A DNA stretch of 36,372 nucleotides from Candidatus Thermochlorobacter aerophilus (GTDB lineage: Bacteria > Bacteroidota > Chlorobiia > Chlorobiales > Thermochlorobacteraceae). Shown here one piece after another: positions 1-9,461 of the stretch. Numbering within the stretch: position 1 is the first letter of the stretch; each line of letters opens with the position of its first letter. The stretch is taken from the NCBI GenBank assembly GCA_002794105.1, contig PHFL01000028.1, positions 3,629 through 40,000 on the forward strand. Direction: 5' to 3'. A model generated the notes under the pieces. That model did no database searches. It had not been told where the DNA came from and saw only the letters and a program-made list of their open reading frames with translations. The position numbers and the translations under genes are program-made.

Positions 1-340
1 GCAGTTCTTGGATTCTATCCTTGGTGCGCATGCGTGCCAATTCCAAATTGGCGATAAGATCTTCATCGTTGCCGATTAGCTTAGCCGCCCTTTCGTAGTA
101 GAGAATGGCGTAACCTATTGCGCCGAGTTTGTAGTAGGTGTTGCCCATGTTGTAATACAGTGCGCCGCTCTGATAGCCCAAGCTCTCCAGCTTTTTGTAG
201 CGCTCGAGCGCATCGTTGAACTTGCCATCTTGATAGCACTGATTAGCTTCTTTGAAGAGCTGCTTAGCATCGTCTTCTGCCGCCCATAGCTTTAGGGGCA
301 GCAGCCCAATGAGACCCACGCACACTGCGCAAATGAGCAT
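1..340 (-). CDS. batE: BatE-like TPR protein, N-terminal part (runs off left edge)
   Basis: The reverse strand reads open from an ATG at 340 to the left edge, giving about 113 residues with no stop. It begins with a hydrophobic signal sequence (LICAVCVGLIGLLPL, ending near WAAED) followed by TPR helices, including GKFNDALERYKKLESLG and ALYYNMGNTYYKLG. The start lies 4 nt beyond the stop of batD, with GAGG just upstream overlapping that stop, so the two are translationally coupled. In Bacteroidota, BatE is a periplasmic TPR protein encoded directly after BatD in the 'Bacteroides aerotolerance' cluster, and usually ends in an SH3-like domain, which would lie outside this window. Identity rests on the TPR content plus position after batD. 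Function of Bat proteins in oxygen tolerance is debated. Confidence 0.8.
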   Translation of the reverse strand, partial: MLICAVCVGLIGLLPLKLWAAEDDAKQLFKEANQCYQDGKFNDALERYKKLESLGYQSGALYYNMGNTYYKLGAIGYAILYYERAAKLIGNDEDLIANLELARMRTKDRIQEL

Positions 341-344
341 TGCC

Positions 345-2261
345 TCAGCTGGATGTCGGATGTTCAGAAAGCTCGGAAATAACTTGCTCTGCATCATGCA
401 ATACGGCGTTGAGGTCGTCTTGGGTTTGGCTGGTCGGCGCATACCGATAGTATTCCGACTTTTCCAAAATCTTCAAGCATTTTTCAACGGTGGCAGGCGC
501 AACCTTCTTTTCCTGAAGTAACGAGCGTAATTCTTCTTTGGTAAGGGCAAGGTCGTCGGTATTGAACTTATTGCCGATAAATTTCACCAAAGTTTGCTCC
601 AGTTCTGCAAAGAATTCTTTCTGCTTGTTTTGCTTAAGAAGCTCGCTGGCAAGTTTCAATCGTTTTTTCGCCTCAGGCGATGCACGATAGGCGCGTGCCA
701 GTGCCACATTGTTTTGCAGCTTTTCCTGCTGTTGCTTGCGCACCAACACAAAGAGCAAGGCGGCAAGCGGCAAGAGAAACGACGAATAGAACCAAACGGA
801 TTGATAGATTGGCACAGGACGATACTTCAAATCATCTTGGGTTTTGATGAATCGAATATCTCCGCCAGTTTTTGCCAAAGTTTGTCTATCTGCCATGGGT
901 GTTGCCGCACTCACGATTGCCTCGCCTTCGACCTCTATTTCAAAGCGCGGAGATAAAAGTGTCTTGTATTCTCCTTTTTCAGGGTCGAAGAAGGAAAAGC
1001 TGACAGGTTCTATTTCAAATTTTCCGCCCACTCGTGGGATAACGACATACTCTGTGGTCTTTGTGCCGCTCACCACGCCGCCATGGCGACTTATGTTCTC
1101 TTCTACTTTGGGCTCATATTTTTCAAATCCCTCGGGCAAGTCAAGTTGAATGGGTAACACTGCGGCGATATTGCCCTCGCCTGCCACAGTAAATCGGAAT
1201 GTGATGGGTTGCCCAGCCTTTACTTTGGATTTATCCAATGTCGCACTCAGAGTGTATTTGCCTACTGCTCCTGAAAAGCCCAAGGGCTTTGGTTCTGGCA
1301 ACGGCATCACTTCAAATTTTATTTCAGGCGCCACCACATCGATTTTGACTTTTTTGCCCAGCGTGCCAAAGAACGCATCAAAATCTTCCAAAAGTGTTCT
1401 ACCGCGCTGCTGCTTGATTTTGGTCAGCAAGGCGTCGCAATTGAGTTTATAGGTGCCATTGGTCAGTATTCCTGCTCGTGTCGGAAAGAGCACCATTTTC
1501 TTGACGGTATAGACCCGATAGAGCGCGCCGTTTAGAAACTCCGTTGTGTGCGGCACACTGCTGCGCCCTTGTTGCAAATCAATCTCCTCGACCCAAAATC
1601 CTTCGGGCTTCACATCTTTTTCTACCACCACATTTGAAATATCCGCTCGCTCATAGAGCTTGTAGGTTACCGTTGTCGCCTCACCCACATACAGCTTCGT
1701 CTTGCTCACCACTGGTTTGATGAAGACCAAGTCTGAGTAACTGTTGCCACTTACGGCGCTTCCATTTTGTGCCTGCGCTGCCGCCTTTACAACCGTGAGT
1801 TCAACTGGATTGGTCTGGTAGAGTTTTCCTTCTACTTTCACAGTCGCTGCAGGAATCGTGAGCTTGCCTTCGCTTGTTGCCACCAAAGTATAGCTGATGA
1901 TGCGAGACTGCGACACTTTTCCATTTACAATGCTCACGCTGGTCGATTGCGATTCGCCCTGTTTTTCTACTCTTGGGACCTTAGCCATCTGCACAGATTC
2001 TACATTTACACTGCCCTGAATTTCTATCACATATTCAAACGGTTCGCCTACGGTTACCACTGGTTCGGTTACCGATGCGCGCACCGATATGTCTTGAGCC
2101 ATGCCTATCACTGGTAGCGCTATTAGCGCCACGAACAGCACGTAGCATCGCACCCCATGCCAGAATGTCTCAAGTGGCTCATGCCATTTCCGATGGAACA
2201 CGTGCATTGACTTTTGATGTTGAATCATGGATTTTCCGGGTTTTGCCTGCATATAACACAT
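345..2261 (-). CDS. batD: BatD family protein (oxygen tolerance)
   Basis: This 638-residue frame has a secretion signal at about residues 38-56 (hydrophobic VLFVALIALPVIGMA, probable cleavage after the A of MAQ). Long beta-rich immunoglobulin-like periplasmic repeats follow, such as VTVGEPFEYVIEIQG and VKAGQPITFRFTVAGEGN. One transmembrane helix lies at about 488-507 (WFYSSFLLPLAALLFVLV), and then a charged cytoplasmic helical tail. That order is the BatD (PF13584) architecture. The first ATG leaves an unusually long stretch ahead of the signal peptide, so the true start may be Met12, Met19 or a GTG at codon 37. It lies 29 nt after era and 4 nt before batE, on the same strand. Bat proteins are thought to form a membrane complex with VWA-domain BatA/BatB, which are not in the window. 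Confidence 0.88.
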   Translation of the reverse strand: MCYMQAKPGKSMIQHQKSMHVFHRKWHEPLETFWHGVRCYVLFVALIALPVIGMAQDISVRASVTEPVVTVGEPFEYVIEIQGSVNVESVQMAKVPRVEKQGESQSTSVSIVNGKVSQSRIISYTLVATSEGKLTIPAATVKVEGKLYQTNPVELTVVKAAAQAQNGSAVSGNSYSDLVFIKPVVSKTKLYVGEATTVTYKLYERADISNVVVEKDVKPEGFWVEEIDLQQGRSSVPHTTEFLNGALYRVYTVKKMVLFPTRAGILTNGTYKLNCDALLTKIKQQRGRTLLEDFDAFFGTLGKKVKIDVVAPEIKFEVMPLPEPKPLGFSGAVGKYTLSATLDKSKVKAGQPITFRFTVAGEGNIAAVLPIQLDLPEGFEKYEPKVEENISRHGGVVSGTKTTEYVVIPRVGGKFEIEPVSFSFFDPEKGEYKTLLSPRFEIEVEGEAIVSAATPMADRQTLAKTGGDIRFIKTQDDLKYRPVPIYQSVWFYSSFLLPLAALLFVLVRKQQQEKLQNNVALARAYRASPEAKKRLKLASELLKQNKQKEFFAELEQTLVKFIGNKFNTDDLALTKEELRSLLQEKKVAPATVEKCLKILEKSEYYRYAPTSQTQDDLNAVLHDAEQVISELSEHPTSS

Positions 2262-2290
2262 AGGCTGTTGTGCATCAGTTCGTTGATTTT

Positions 2291-3232
2291 CTATGTCTTA
2301 TAGCCGAAGTGCCGCAATTGAGTTTCTTTCTCTCGCCAGTTTGGTCGCACTTTTACGAAGAGTTCAAGATACACAGGTCGCTGTAAAAATGCTTCAATTT
2401 CTTTGCGAGCCGCTTCACCCAGTCTTTTGATAGCCGAACCTTTTTTGCCAATCAAAATAGCTTTTTGCGACTCGCGCTCGACAACCACTGCACAGCGAAT
2501 GAGATCTTTTTTCCCCTCTTTTTCAAACTGCTCCTTAAATTCTTCCACTTCCACTTCTGTTGAGTATGGAATCTCTTCAGAGAAGAGCTCAAAAATTTTC
2601 TCACGCACCAATTCGCTGACAAAGAACCGCTCTGGTGCAGTGCTTAGCATGTCTGTTGGATACAGTGGCACAGGGTCTGGCAGATACGGATAGATAGCAC
2701 GCACCAATTCGCCCACATTCAATCCTGTCAGTGCCGAAAGTGGTACAATTTCCTTGAAATCAAACTCCTTTGCGCACCGATCGAGTAGCACAATCAGTTC
2801 ATCTTGCTTGATGAGATCAATCTTATTGACAACCAGTATGATAGGTTGCGGCAACTTTGACACCTGCTGAAAGGCTAAGTCGTCTTTGAGCAACACTTGT
2901 TTCTTTGCATAGCGAAATGCATCTATCATGAAAACAATAACATCGGCATCATGACTTGCACTGTTTGCCGCCTCGAGCATGGCGTTATGTAGCTTATACT
3001 TGGGGCGCATGATGCCCGGCGTATCTACAAAGACAATCTGGCACTCTTCGCTTGAATAAATTCCTAAAATCTGCCGGCGTGTCGTCTGCGGCTTTCGCGT
3101 AACGATAGAGAGTTTTTCGCCAAGCACTGCATTGAGCAACGTGGATTTGCCTACATTAGGCTCTCCGATGATCGCTGCAAATCCAGCTCGGAAATTTTTA
3201 GTCCCCTGTTCGTCTTTTGAACTTTGTGTCAA
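2291..3232 (-). CDS. era: GTPase Era
   Basis: Era is the 30S-assembly GTPase that binds 16S rRNA near its 3' end. The 313-residue product has every expected motif: P-loop GEPNVGKS (23-30), the switch region with the KPQTTR signature, DTPG (70-73), NKID (136-139), SAL for G5, and a C-terminal KH domain with GKKGSAIKRLGEAARKE. Length is normal for the family. The start is a TTG at 3232: an in-frame TAG lies only two codons upstream and no ATG or GTG precedes the P-loop, so TTG is the only good choice. It is the first gene of a minus-strand run into batD and batE, and it diverges from rodA across a 118-nt region. Confidence 0.96.
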   Translation of the reverse strand: MTQSSKDEQGTKNFRAGFAAIIGEPNVGKSTLLNAVLGEKLSIVTRKPQTTRRQILGIYSSEECQIVFVDTPGIMRPKYKLHNAMLEAANSASHDADVIVFMIDAFRYAKKQVLLKDDLAFQQVSKLPQPIILVVNKIDLIKQDELIVLLDRCAKEFDFKEIVPLSALTGLNVGELVRAIYPYLPDPVPLYPTDMLSTAPERFFVSELVREKIFELFSEEIPYSTEVEVEEFKEQFEKEGKKDLIRCAVVVERESQKAILIGKKGSAIKRLGEAARKEIEAFLQRPVYLELFVKVRPNWREKETQLRHFGYKT

Positions 3233-3350
3233 AGTCTAATCGAAGTTAAAATTGTTAGATTCGCTATGCACCTTGGCGTGCTCTCGCAAATCGTAGTAAG
3301 TTAATTTCTACGCATGGTAAAACACAACGCTAAGCCTTTCGCTTCGTGCC

Positions 3351-4586
3351 ATGACCTACGACCGCATTCGGCAACAGCCCGTTGATTTTAGCTTCTTGCT
3401 TTGCACGACTGTGCTCGTCTCTTTTGGTCTTGCCGCCATCTACAGCGCCTGCAATGGCGTGGGCATCATGACAAACTTTCACAAGCAGCTGATTTGGCTT
3501 GGCATTAGCCTTCTTGCCATGATAGTTGTTATGTTTCTTCCCTATCGCTTTTTTCAAGATTGGGCATATACGCTCTACAGGCTTTCACTTCTCGCCTTAG
3601 TTGCTGTTTTGATTGTTGGTCGCAAAGTGTCAGGGTCGCTTAGCTGGTTTCAAGTGGCCGGTGCCAGTATTCAGCCGTCGGAGTTTGCAAAGCTCACAAC
3701 GATTATGGCATTGGCACGCTACCTTTCTCATCGCGAGACCAACATCCGCTCACTCAAGGGGTTTGTCACTGCTATCGGAATTGTGCTTTTGCCTGTTGCC
3801 CTTATTCTGCTTCAGCCAGACACAGGCACTGCCCTGACCTATCTGACATTTATCGTGCCCATGATTGTACTGGCTGGCTTTGAATTTTACTATGTGGTTA
3901 TCTTGGCATTGCCTGTTGCCTTTGCTCTGGTAGGGTTTATTGACCTCTATATCCTTGCCTTTGCGGCTGGACTGATGTTTTTGGTGCTACTTTCAATACG
4001 TCAGCAACTTTGGCTTTCTTTTGCTTCACTGGGCGCTGGCATCACAGCGGGCATCATGACCAACCTCTATGCTGCCGAAGTTCTCAAACCTCATCAACTC
4101 AAGCGTATTCAAACTTTCTTAGACCCCATGCTCGACCCGCAAGGCGCTGGTTACAACGCCCTACAAGCCAAAGTTGCCATCGGTTCTGGCGGTCTTTTCG
4201 GCAAAGGGTTTTTGCAGGGCACTCAAACACAGCTACGCTTCATTCCTGCACAGTGGACAGATTTTATCTTTTGCGTTATCGGCGAAGAGTTTGGATTTGT
4301 TGGCTGTGCGGTTGTGCTGCTGACTTTTTTTATTCTTATTGCTCGTTTTCTTGCGCTTGCTAATAGCATAAAAAATAAATTCACTGTGTTGATGCTGGTC
4401 GGTGTTGCCTCGCTTTTTTTGGGGCATGTTATTATCAATGTCGGTATGACCATCGGCTTAATGCCAGTCATTGGTATTCCGCTTCCTTTTCTTTCCTACG
4501 GCGGCTCATCACTTTTTGCAAACTTTATCGCAATAGGACTTGCACTCAATGTCTACCGTAACCGCAGAGACCTCTCTTTCTCATAG
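3351..4586 (+). CDS. rodA: Peptidoglycan polymerase RodA (SEDS family)
   Basis: RodA is the SEDS glycosyltransferase that polymerises glycan strands for cell elongation, working with a class B penicillin-binding protein. The 411 residues form about ten membrane helices. Signature segments are [33 protein letters not shown] (with the conserved Asp, residue 304) and [13 protein letters not shown] near the C-terminus. The IQPSEFAKL form and the absence of FtsW-specific extensions favour RodA over FtsW, though the two are close. No mreBCD or PBP2 gene lies alongside it here; instead an EamA transporter overlaps its end. A RodZ-like gene lies about 20 kb away at 24028. The ATG start is unambiguous. 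Confidence 0.9.
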   Translation: MTYDRIRQQPVDFSFLLCTTVLVSFGLAAIYSACNGVGIMTNFHKQLIWLGISLLAMIVVMFLPYRFFQDWAYTLYRLSLLALVAVLIVGRKVSGSLSWFQVAGASIQPSEFAKLTTIMALARYLSHRETNIRSLKGFVTAIGIVLLPVALILLQPDTGTALTYLTFIVPMIVLAGFEFYYVVILALPVAFALVGFIDLYILAFAAGLMFLVLLSIRQQLWLSFASLGAGITAGIMTNLYAAEVLKPHQLKRIQTFLDPMLDPQGAGYNALQAKVAIGSGGLFGKGFLQGTQTQLRFIPAQWTDFIFCVIGEEFGFVGCAVVLLTFFILIARFLALANSIKNKFTVLMLVGVASLFLGHVIINVGMTIGLMPVIGIPLPFLSYGGSSLFANFIAIGLALNVYRNRRDLSFS

Positions 4587-5490
4587 CGCTGTGCGTGCGC
4601 GCAATCAACGCTTGGGAATTATTGCCATGACCTTTCAAACTATCATTGCCAGTTTAGCATATGGATTTACTCGCACGGCGGCGGCTGAATTTCATCCATT
4701 TGTTTTGCCATTTCTGCGAATGGTAGGTGCTGGGCTGATTTTTGTGGTTCTCTTTTTCTTGCGCGGCGGCTTGCAAGGGCGCTCGCATCAGCTTTCGGAT
4801 TGGCTCAAATTCCTGCTCCTGGGTCTGTTGGGCATTAGCATCAATCAGGCTTCGTATATGATTGGCTTGAAATACACGACCTCGGCAAACGGCGCGGTCA
4901 TTTATGCTATGACCCCGCTTATTGTGTTGCTTTTTTCGGTGTGGGTTGTCCGCACCGAAACCTTCTCGTTCGGGAAAATCATAGGCATTGCGATTGCCCT
5001 GATAGGCGTCGGGCTCGTGCTTTTTGCGCGTGGCATCTCGACGGACGACCAGCTTATGCGAGGCAATTTGATTATGCTCTGCGGTGCCATGAGCTGGTCG
5101 CTCTACATTGCACTTAGCAAAAAATGGCTATACGGCTACGACTCCATTCAAGCCACTGCACTTATCATGATGCTTGGCACGCTCATTTACTCGCCGGTTG
5201 GACTTTGGTATCTTGGCGAGTTTGAGCCTAGCAAAATTTCACTCAAAGCTTGGATTGCATTTGGGTATGTAACGATTTTTATGTCGGTAGTTATGTATGT
5301 TCTGCTCAACTATGCGCTGAGCAAAATCGAATCTTCTTTGGTGTCTATTTTCATGAACGGTCAGCCAGTTGGCGCGGCGTTGTTTGGGGTGCTATTTTTT
5401 AACGAGCCCTTGACTTGGAATGTGGCCATCGGCGGCTTGATTGCCATTTCAGGCATCTACATCATGCAGCAGGCACAATTGGGTCGATAG
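4549..5490 (+). CDS. EamA/DMT family transporter
   Basis: This is an integral membrane protein of 313 residues with about ten helices in two repeated EamA halves, the drug/metabolite-transporter fold. The first half includes [12 protein letters not shown] and [22 protein letters not shown]; the second includes [16 protein letters not shown] and [25 protein letters not shown]. The substrate cannot be read from sequence; members export amino acids, nucleotide sugars or metabolites. The ATG at 4549 lies inside the last 38 nt of rodA in another frame; a TTG at 4540 is the only longer option. The overlap suggests co-transcription with rodA. No terminator-like hairpin is visible after its stop. Confidence 0.85.
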   Translation: MSTVTAETSLSHSAVRARNQRLGIIAMTFQTIIASLAYGFTRTAAAEFHPFVLPFLRMVGAGLIFVVLFFLRGGLQGRSHQLSDWLKFLLLGLLGISINQASYMIGLKYTTSANGAVIYAMTPLIVLLFSVWVVRTETFSFGKIIGIAIALIGVGLVLFARGISTDDQLMRGNLIMLCGAMSWSLYIALSKKWLYGYDSIQATALIMMLGTLIYSPVGLWYLGEFEPSKISLKAWIAFGYVTIFMSVVMYVLLNYALSKIESSLVSIFMNGQPVGAALFGVLFFNEPLTWNVAIGGLIAISGIYIMQQAQLGR

Positions 5491-5542
5491 CTTCTGCTTA
5501 TTGACAGGTTTTCTTATACTTCTGCCCAGCTAGCACTACACT

Positions 5543-5571
5543 TTTGTTTTGCAAAACTTGTTGTAACTTAC
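5543..5571 (+). promoter_or_regulatory. Candidate promoter of the acyl-CoA mutase gene
   Basis: TTTG (5543-5546) and TAACTTAC (5564-5571) are separated by 17 nt, a loose version of the Bacteroidota pattern TTTG-N19-TAnnTTTG. The elements lie 28-56 nt before the ATG at 5599. The spacing is two short of the consensus, so this is tentative. Confidence 0.35.
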
Positions 5572-5598
5572 TCCAATAACTTCCAATGACGCTTGACA

Positions 5599-7278
5599 AT
5601 GAACCAGAATGTGTTTGGCGCAACGGACTTTGCGCAATTAGAAGCCAGTTATCAAAAATGGCTGGAAAAGAACCGCAATGCCAAGGAACTTCCGGGCAAA
5701 TATGAGAATCTGAGCTGGACGCCTATCAAGCCCCTATACACGCCACTTGACGTGCAAGACATTGACTACAACACCGAGATTGGTCATAGTGGTGAATTTC
5801 CCTACACGCGCTCTATTCACAACAATCTCTACCGCGGCAAACTCTGGACGATGCGCCTATTTTCAGGTTTTGCCACGCCTGAAGAGACCAATGCGCGGTA
5901 TCATTTTCTCTTAGAGCGAGGTCAAACAGGACTTTCTGTTGCCTTCGATTTGCCTGCGCTCATGGGCTACGACTGCGATTCCGAATTTGCAAAAGGGGAG
6001 GTCGGCGTATGCGGCGTGTCGTTCTCGTCTCTGGCTGATATGGAGATCATCTTCAAGGGTATCAATCTGGAGAAGATTTCTACATCAATGACCATCAACT
6101 CCACGGCAATGGTGGCGCTTGCAGGTTACATTGCCACTGCCCAGCGCGCCGGCTACGACCTCAAGAAACTGCGCGGCACGATTCAGAATGACATTCTCAA
6201 AGAATACATTGCTCAGAAGGAGTACATCTTTCCGCCGCGCCCTTCTATGCGCATCATTACTGATATGTTCACCTACTGCGTTAAGGAAATGCCAAAATTT
6301 AATCCCATTTCAGTAAGTGGCTACCACATCAGGGAGGCAGGGTCTACGGCGGTACAGGAGCTTGCCTTTACGCTTGCCGATGGCTTTGCTTACCTTGAGC
6401 ATGCGCTTGCTGCTGGTCTCGATGTCGATGAAATCGCTCCACGCATTTCTTTCTTCTTCAACTCTCATAATGACTTCTTTGAAGAGATTGCCAAGTTCAG
6501 AGCAGCACGCAAAATCTGGGCAAAACGCCTACGCTACAAATACGGTGCAAAAGATGAGCGCTCGTGGCAATTACGCTTCCACACCCAAACAGCAGGTTGT
6601 ACGCTCACAGTTCAGCAGCCTGAAAACAACATTGTGCGTGTTGCTATTCAAGCTCTGGCAGCGGTGTTAGGCGGTACGCAATCACTGCATACCAACTCAA
6701 TGGATGAAGCACTTGCTCTGCCCAGCGATAAAGCCGTCAAAATTGCGCTCCGCACGCAGCAAATCATTGCATATGAAACAGGCGTGACGAATACGGTCGA
6801 TCCGCTCGGCGGCAGTTACTATGTCGAGTGGCTGACCATGAAAATGGAGCAGGAAGCCGAAAAATATCTTGAGCAAATCGAAAAACTCGGTGGTGTCATC
6901 TCAGCTATTGAGCAAGGTTTCATACAAAGAGAAATTGCTGACGCTGCCTACAAATATCAGCAGGAAATTGAAAACAAGTCGCGCATCATTGTTGGGGTTA
7001 ATGCTTTCCAAGAGCCTGATGAGCAAATTGAAATTCCGATTCTTACAATTTCGCCTGAAGTAGAAGCTAAGCAAATTGCTCGCCTGCGCGAAGTCAAGGC
7101 TTCTCGCAATCAAGCGGCTGTGGAGCAATCACTTGCCAAAATCCGTCAAGCTGCACAAGACGGCACTAACCTGATGCCACATCTCATTGAAGCCATGCAC
7201 AACTATGTGACACTTGGTGAGATTTGTGATGTTTTGCGTGAAGTCTTCGGCGTCTACGAAGAAACCCCTGTGTTCTGA
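5599..7278 (+). CDS. B12-dependent acyl-CoA mutase large subunit, isobutyryl-CoA mutase-like active site
   Basis: This 559-residue protein is the TIM-barrel catalytic subunit of the methylmalonyl-CoA mutase superfamily, which rearranges acyl-CoA carbon skeletons using adenosylcobalamin. Family motifs include [38 protein letters not shown] and [16 protein letters not shown]. The C-terminal B12-binding domain (DxHxxG) is absent, so a separate small subunit is required; none is in the window. Against Propionibacterium methylmalonyl-CoA mutase, the substrate residue Tyr89 is Phe88 here (MRLFSGF) and Arg207 is Gln206 (YIAQKEY), while Tyr242, His243 and Gln196 are kept. Phe plus Gln is the combination known from isobutyryl-CoA mutase IcmA; hydroxyisobutyryl-CoA mutase has Ile plus Gln. 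Automated annotation would probably say methylmalonyl-CoA mutase. Start is the ATG at 5599 (a TTG lies two codons earlier). Confidence 0.88.
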   Translation: MNQNVFGATDFAQLEASYQKWLEKNRNAKELPGKYENLSWTPIKPLYTPLDVQDIDYNTEIGHSGEFPYTRSIHNNLYRGKLWTMRLFSGFATPEETNARYHFLLERGQTGLSVAFDLPALMGYDCDSEFAKGEVGVCGVSFSSLADMEIIFKGINLEKISTSMTINSTAMVALAGYIATAQRAGYDLKKLRGTIQNDILKEYIAQKEYIFPPRPSMRIITDMFTYCVKEMPKFNPISVSGYHIREAGSTAVQELAFTLADGFAYLEHALAAGLDVDEIAPRISFFFNSHNDFFEEIAKFRAARKIWAKRLRYKYGAKDERSWQLRFHTQTAGCTLTVQQPENNIVRVAIQALAAVLGGTQSLHTNSMDEALALPSDKAVKIALRTQQIIAYETGVTNTVDPLGGSYYVEWLTMKMEQEAEKYLEQIEKLGGVISAIEQGFIQREIADAAYKYQQEIENKSRIIVGVNAFQEPDEQIEIPILTISPEVEAKQIARLREVKASRNQAAVEQSLAKIRQAAQDGTNLMPHLIEAMHNYVTLGEICDVLREVFGVYEETPVF

Positions 7279-7302
7279 AAGGTAACCTTTGCAACCATGT
7301 GT

Positions 7303-7344
7303 GAGCCACGGCTTGTAACCTGCGCTTCAACCAAGTCGTGGCTC
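7303..7344. other. Intergenic hairpin between convergent genes
   Basis: GAGCCACGGCTTG (7303-7315) pairs with CAAGTCGTGGCTC (7332-7344): 13 pairs including one G-T wobble, with a 16-nt loop. It sits exactly in the 71-nt gap between the ends of the mutase and the DUF1015 gene. No T-tract follows on either strand, so it is not a classical terminator, but its place suggests a barrier or RNA 3'-end stabiliser for both transcripts. Confidence 0.6.
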
Positions 7345-7349
7345 CTTGC

Positions 7350-8624
7350 CTATATCAAGCGATACATGACCGCACCAGTGAGCACTTTTGGGAAAAAGAA
7401 GGTTGATTTCTGTGGCATCAGCTCGCCGATTTTTGCAACGGCTTCAACTTCAGAGATGCTCGTGGGATTCATCACAAAGCCTAATTGCGCCTGTCCTGAC
7501 TGTACTGCCTCAAACACTTCGTCTATATCTTTCGAGTAATTCAAGTTCGTTTGTAAGGCTTGTGCCTCGAGAGAAACTCCCAGCATTTTGCCAATAACAA
7601 GATGATGCAATAGCGTTACATCCAATGCTTTCAGCTCGCGTGGCATCTGCTCTGGAATTGCCTTGTCTAAGTCGCAGGCTAAATGAATGCCTAAAATTTT
7701 TTGCTTTGCCACCACTCCGAAAGCACCGTGCGGATGGCATGCCAGAAATTCTTTGAGTTTTTGCTTGTTACTGAGTTCCTGCACACCAAAAAATGAACGA
7801 AGTTTCTCGACCAACTCTTCAAAATTGAACTTCTCCAAACTATGCAGTAAGCGATGTGTTGGGAAAACTATCAGCCCTTCGTCGAACATATTGGTCATGT
7901 AGACCATGATGAAGTTATAGGCTTCATGACCTGTGTGATGTGGGTTATTTTCAATTTGCAGATTGCGGTAGTGAATTGCTGTCTCATAGCGGTGATGTCC
8001 ATCGGCTATAAACATTTGCTTATCTTTCAGGGTGCTATAGACCTGTTCAATGATGGTTCGGTCTGTGCATCGCCACACTTGGTTGCGTGCATTTTGGTAG
8101 TCCATAGCATCTATGAACGGCGCTGTGCTTTGTGTAAACTGCTCAAGAGCCCTATCTGCATGTCTTTCCTTATCGCTATAGAGTCCGAAAATCGGGCTGA
8201 TGTTGGCTTTCGTTTTGATAAAAAGCTGTAACCGGTCTTTCTTTGGTCCAGTAAGTGTTTTTTCATGCGGTAAAACTACGCCCTTCTCAAACTCATATAA
8301 GCGGCACCGCGCAATAAATCCTTTGCGTGTATATACCTTGCCTTCCTTGGTTGTGAAGGTTTGGTGGTAGGGATAGATTGCTTCTTCGTTATCTTCTCTC
8401 AATATCCCCTGCTCCAGCCAGAGTTGTAACCGTTCTGCGGCGACATCATACTTATTTTCTTCTTTTGGTAATTCAAGACGCACGGCGTTGAACTCCGACT
8501 TTGCATAGAGCTGCTCCTGTAACTCAGGTGCGATTACATCATAGGGTGGGCACAGCACATCGTCGAATGCACTGATTTTTTCAGGGTTGTATGTAATCCC
8601 TCTGAATGCGGCAATTTCAGGCAT
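7350..8624 (-). CDS. DUF1015 family protein
   Basis: The product (424 residues) is a soluble protein matching the DUF1015/COG4198 family by its conserved blocks: CPPYDVI near residue 25, PHEKTLTGPKKDRLQL near 119-134, and the signature ADGHHRYETA at 207-216. Length is typical of the family. The biochemical role is not settled. The GHHR block recalls the ParB/sulfiredoxin fold, some members of which are kinases of free serine, but that is only an analogy. It ends 27 nt downstream from scpA on the same strand, suggesting one transcript, and converges with the mutase gene across the hairpin at 7303-7344. The start is an ATG preceded by a weak purine stretch. Confidence 0.85.
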   Translation of the reverse strand: MPEIAAFRGITYNPEKISAFDDVLCPPYDVIAPELQEQLYAKSEFNAVRLELPKEENKYDVAAERLQLWLEQGILREDNEEAIYPYHQTFTTKEGKVYTRKGFIARCRLYEFEKGVVLPHEKTLTGPKKDRLQLFIKTKANISPIFGLYSDKERHADRALEQFTQSTAPFIDAMDYQNARNQVWRCTDRTIIEQVYSTLKDKQMFIADGHHRYETAIHYRNLQIENNPHHTGHEAYNFIMVYMTNMFDEGLIVFPTHRLLHSLEKFNFEELVEKLRSFFGVQELSNKQKLKEFLACHPHGAFGVVAKQKILGIHLACDLDKAIPEQMPRELKALDVTLLHHLVIGKMLGVSLEAQALQTNLNYSKDIDEVFEAVQSGQAQLGFVMNPTSISEVEAVAKIGELMPQKSTFFFPKVLTGAVMYRLI

Positions 8625-8651
8625 AGTTAAGGATAAAGAATTGAAGAGAAG

Positions 8652-9365
8652 TTAAGCGACTTTCGATATCCAGAAGTCGTTGTAGTCGTCGCGTACTAGA
8701 ATCGTGATAAGGTGTGCTTTTGCCATTTCTAACACTGCCAGAAAAGTTACTATCACCACTATGCGTTCTTCAGCATCGCGCACAAACTCAAAAAACGAAA
8801 GTTGCTGAGTTGTCTCTAAACGGGCTAAGATTTTCTGCGTTTGCTGCTCTATCGTTACAGGCACCCGTTTGATTTCATGCACAGTTTTTTTAGGAACATT
8901 TGCTAAAGCATATCGATAGGCTTGAATCAAGTCAAATAAAGTGGGGCGTTTTAGTGCAGGTTCTTCTGCAAGTGGCGCTTCAATGTTTTCAAAGCACAGT
9001 CGCTGAAAATGTTTGCGGCGCTGTTCTTCCAGCTGCTGAATTGCTTGAGACATTTCTTTGTAGCGCTTGTATTCCAACAAGCGCTGCACCAGCTCTGTGC
9101 GCGGGTCAAATTCATCAAGCTCGTCTTCAGCAGATTCGGGACGTGGAAGCAACATCTTTGCTTTGATGCTCATCAGCACTGAAGCCATGTAGATAAAATC
9201 CGACGCCATTTCCAAATCCAAGGTCTGTAGCGCACTTAGGTACTCGAGAAAATCATGAGTGATTTTCGAAATAGGGATATCGTAGATGTTTAGCTCGTCG
9301 CGTTTGATAAAAAAGAGGAGTAAATCTAATGGTCCCTCAAACTCTGAGAGCGAAACACGATACAT
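8652..9365 (-). CDS. scpA: Segregation and condensation protein A
   Basis: ScpA is the kleisin that bridges SMC heads and, with ScpB, forms bacterial condensin for chromosome compaction and segregation. The 237 residues begin with the diagnostic block FEGPLDLLLFFIKRDELNIYDIPI, here interrupted only by family-normal substitutions. SDFIYMASVLMSIKAKMLLP and an acidic centre follow, and the C-terminal winged helix contains SFFEFVRDAEERIVVIVTFLAVLEMAK. Length is normal. The ATG at 9365 is preferred over the GTG one codon earlier. scpB and smc are not in the window; DUF1015 follows 27 nt downstream. Confidence 0.93.
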   Translation of the reverse strand: MYRVSLSEFEGPLDLLLFFIKRDELNIYDIPISKITHDFLEYLSALQTLDLEMASDFIYMASVLMSIKAKMLLPRPESAEDELDEFDPRTELVQRLLEYKRYKEMSQAIQQLEEQRRKHFQRLCFENIEAPLAEEPALKRPTLFDLIQAYRYALANVPKKTVHEIKRVPVTIEQQTQKILARLETTQQLSFFEFVRDAEERIVVIVTFLAVLEMAKAHLITILVRDDYNDFWISKVA

Positions 9366-9397
9366 CACGATGATTGCTTAGGTGTTTATGAACTGCT

Positions 9398-9431
9398 GAA
9401 AAAATAAAAAGCCGCTCAATGTGCGAGCGAC
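9398..9431 (-). terminator. Rho-independent terminator of the two-component operon
   Basis: Read on the minus strand, GTCGCTC and GAGCGGC form a 7-pair stem with one G-T wobble and a 7-nt loop (9411-9431). A T-rich tract follows at once (9410-9398: five T, one A, seven T). It lies about 30 nt after the stop of the response-regulator gene, so it would separate that transcript from scpA. Confidence 0.75.
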
Positions 9432-9461
9432 CCTGAGTGACCAATTTCCTTGAAGTTGCAT

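Noticed and set aside
5491..5598. Cobalamin riboswitch ahead of the B12-dependent mutase
   Set aside because: The gap is only 108 nt and no B12-box-like or pseudoknot core could be recognised.
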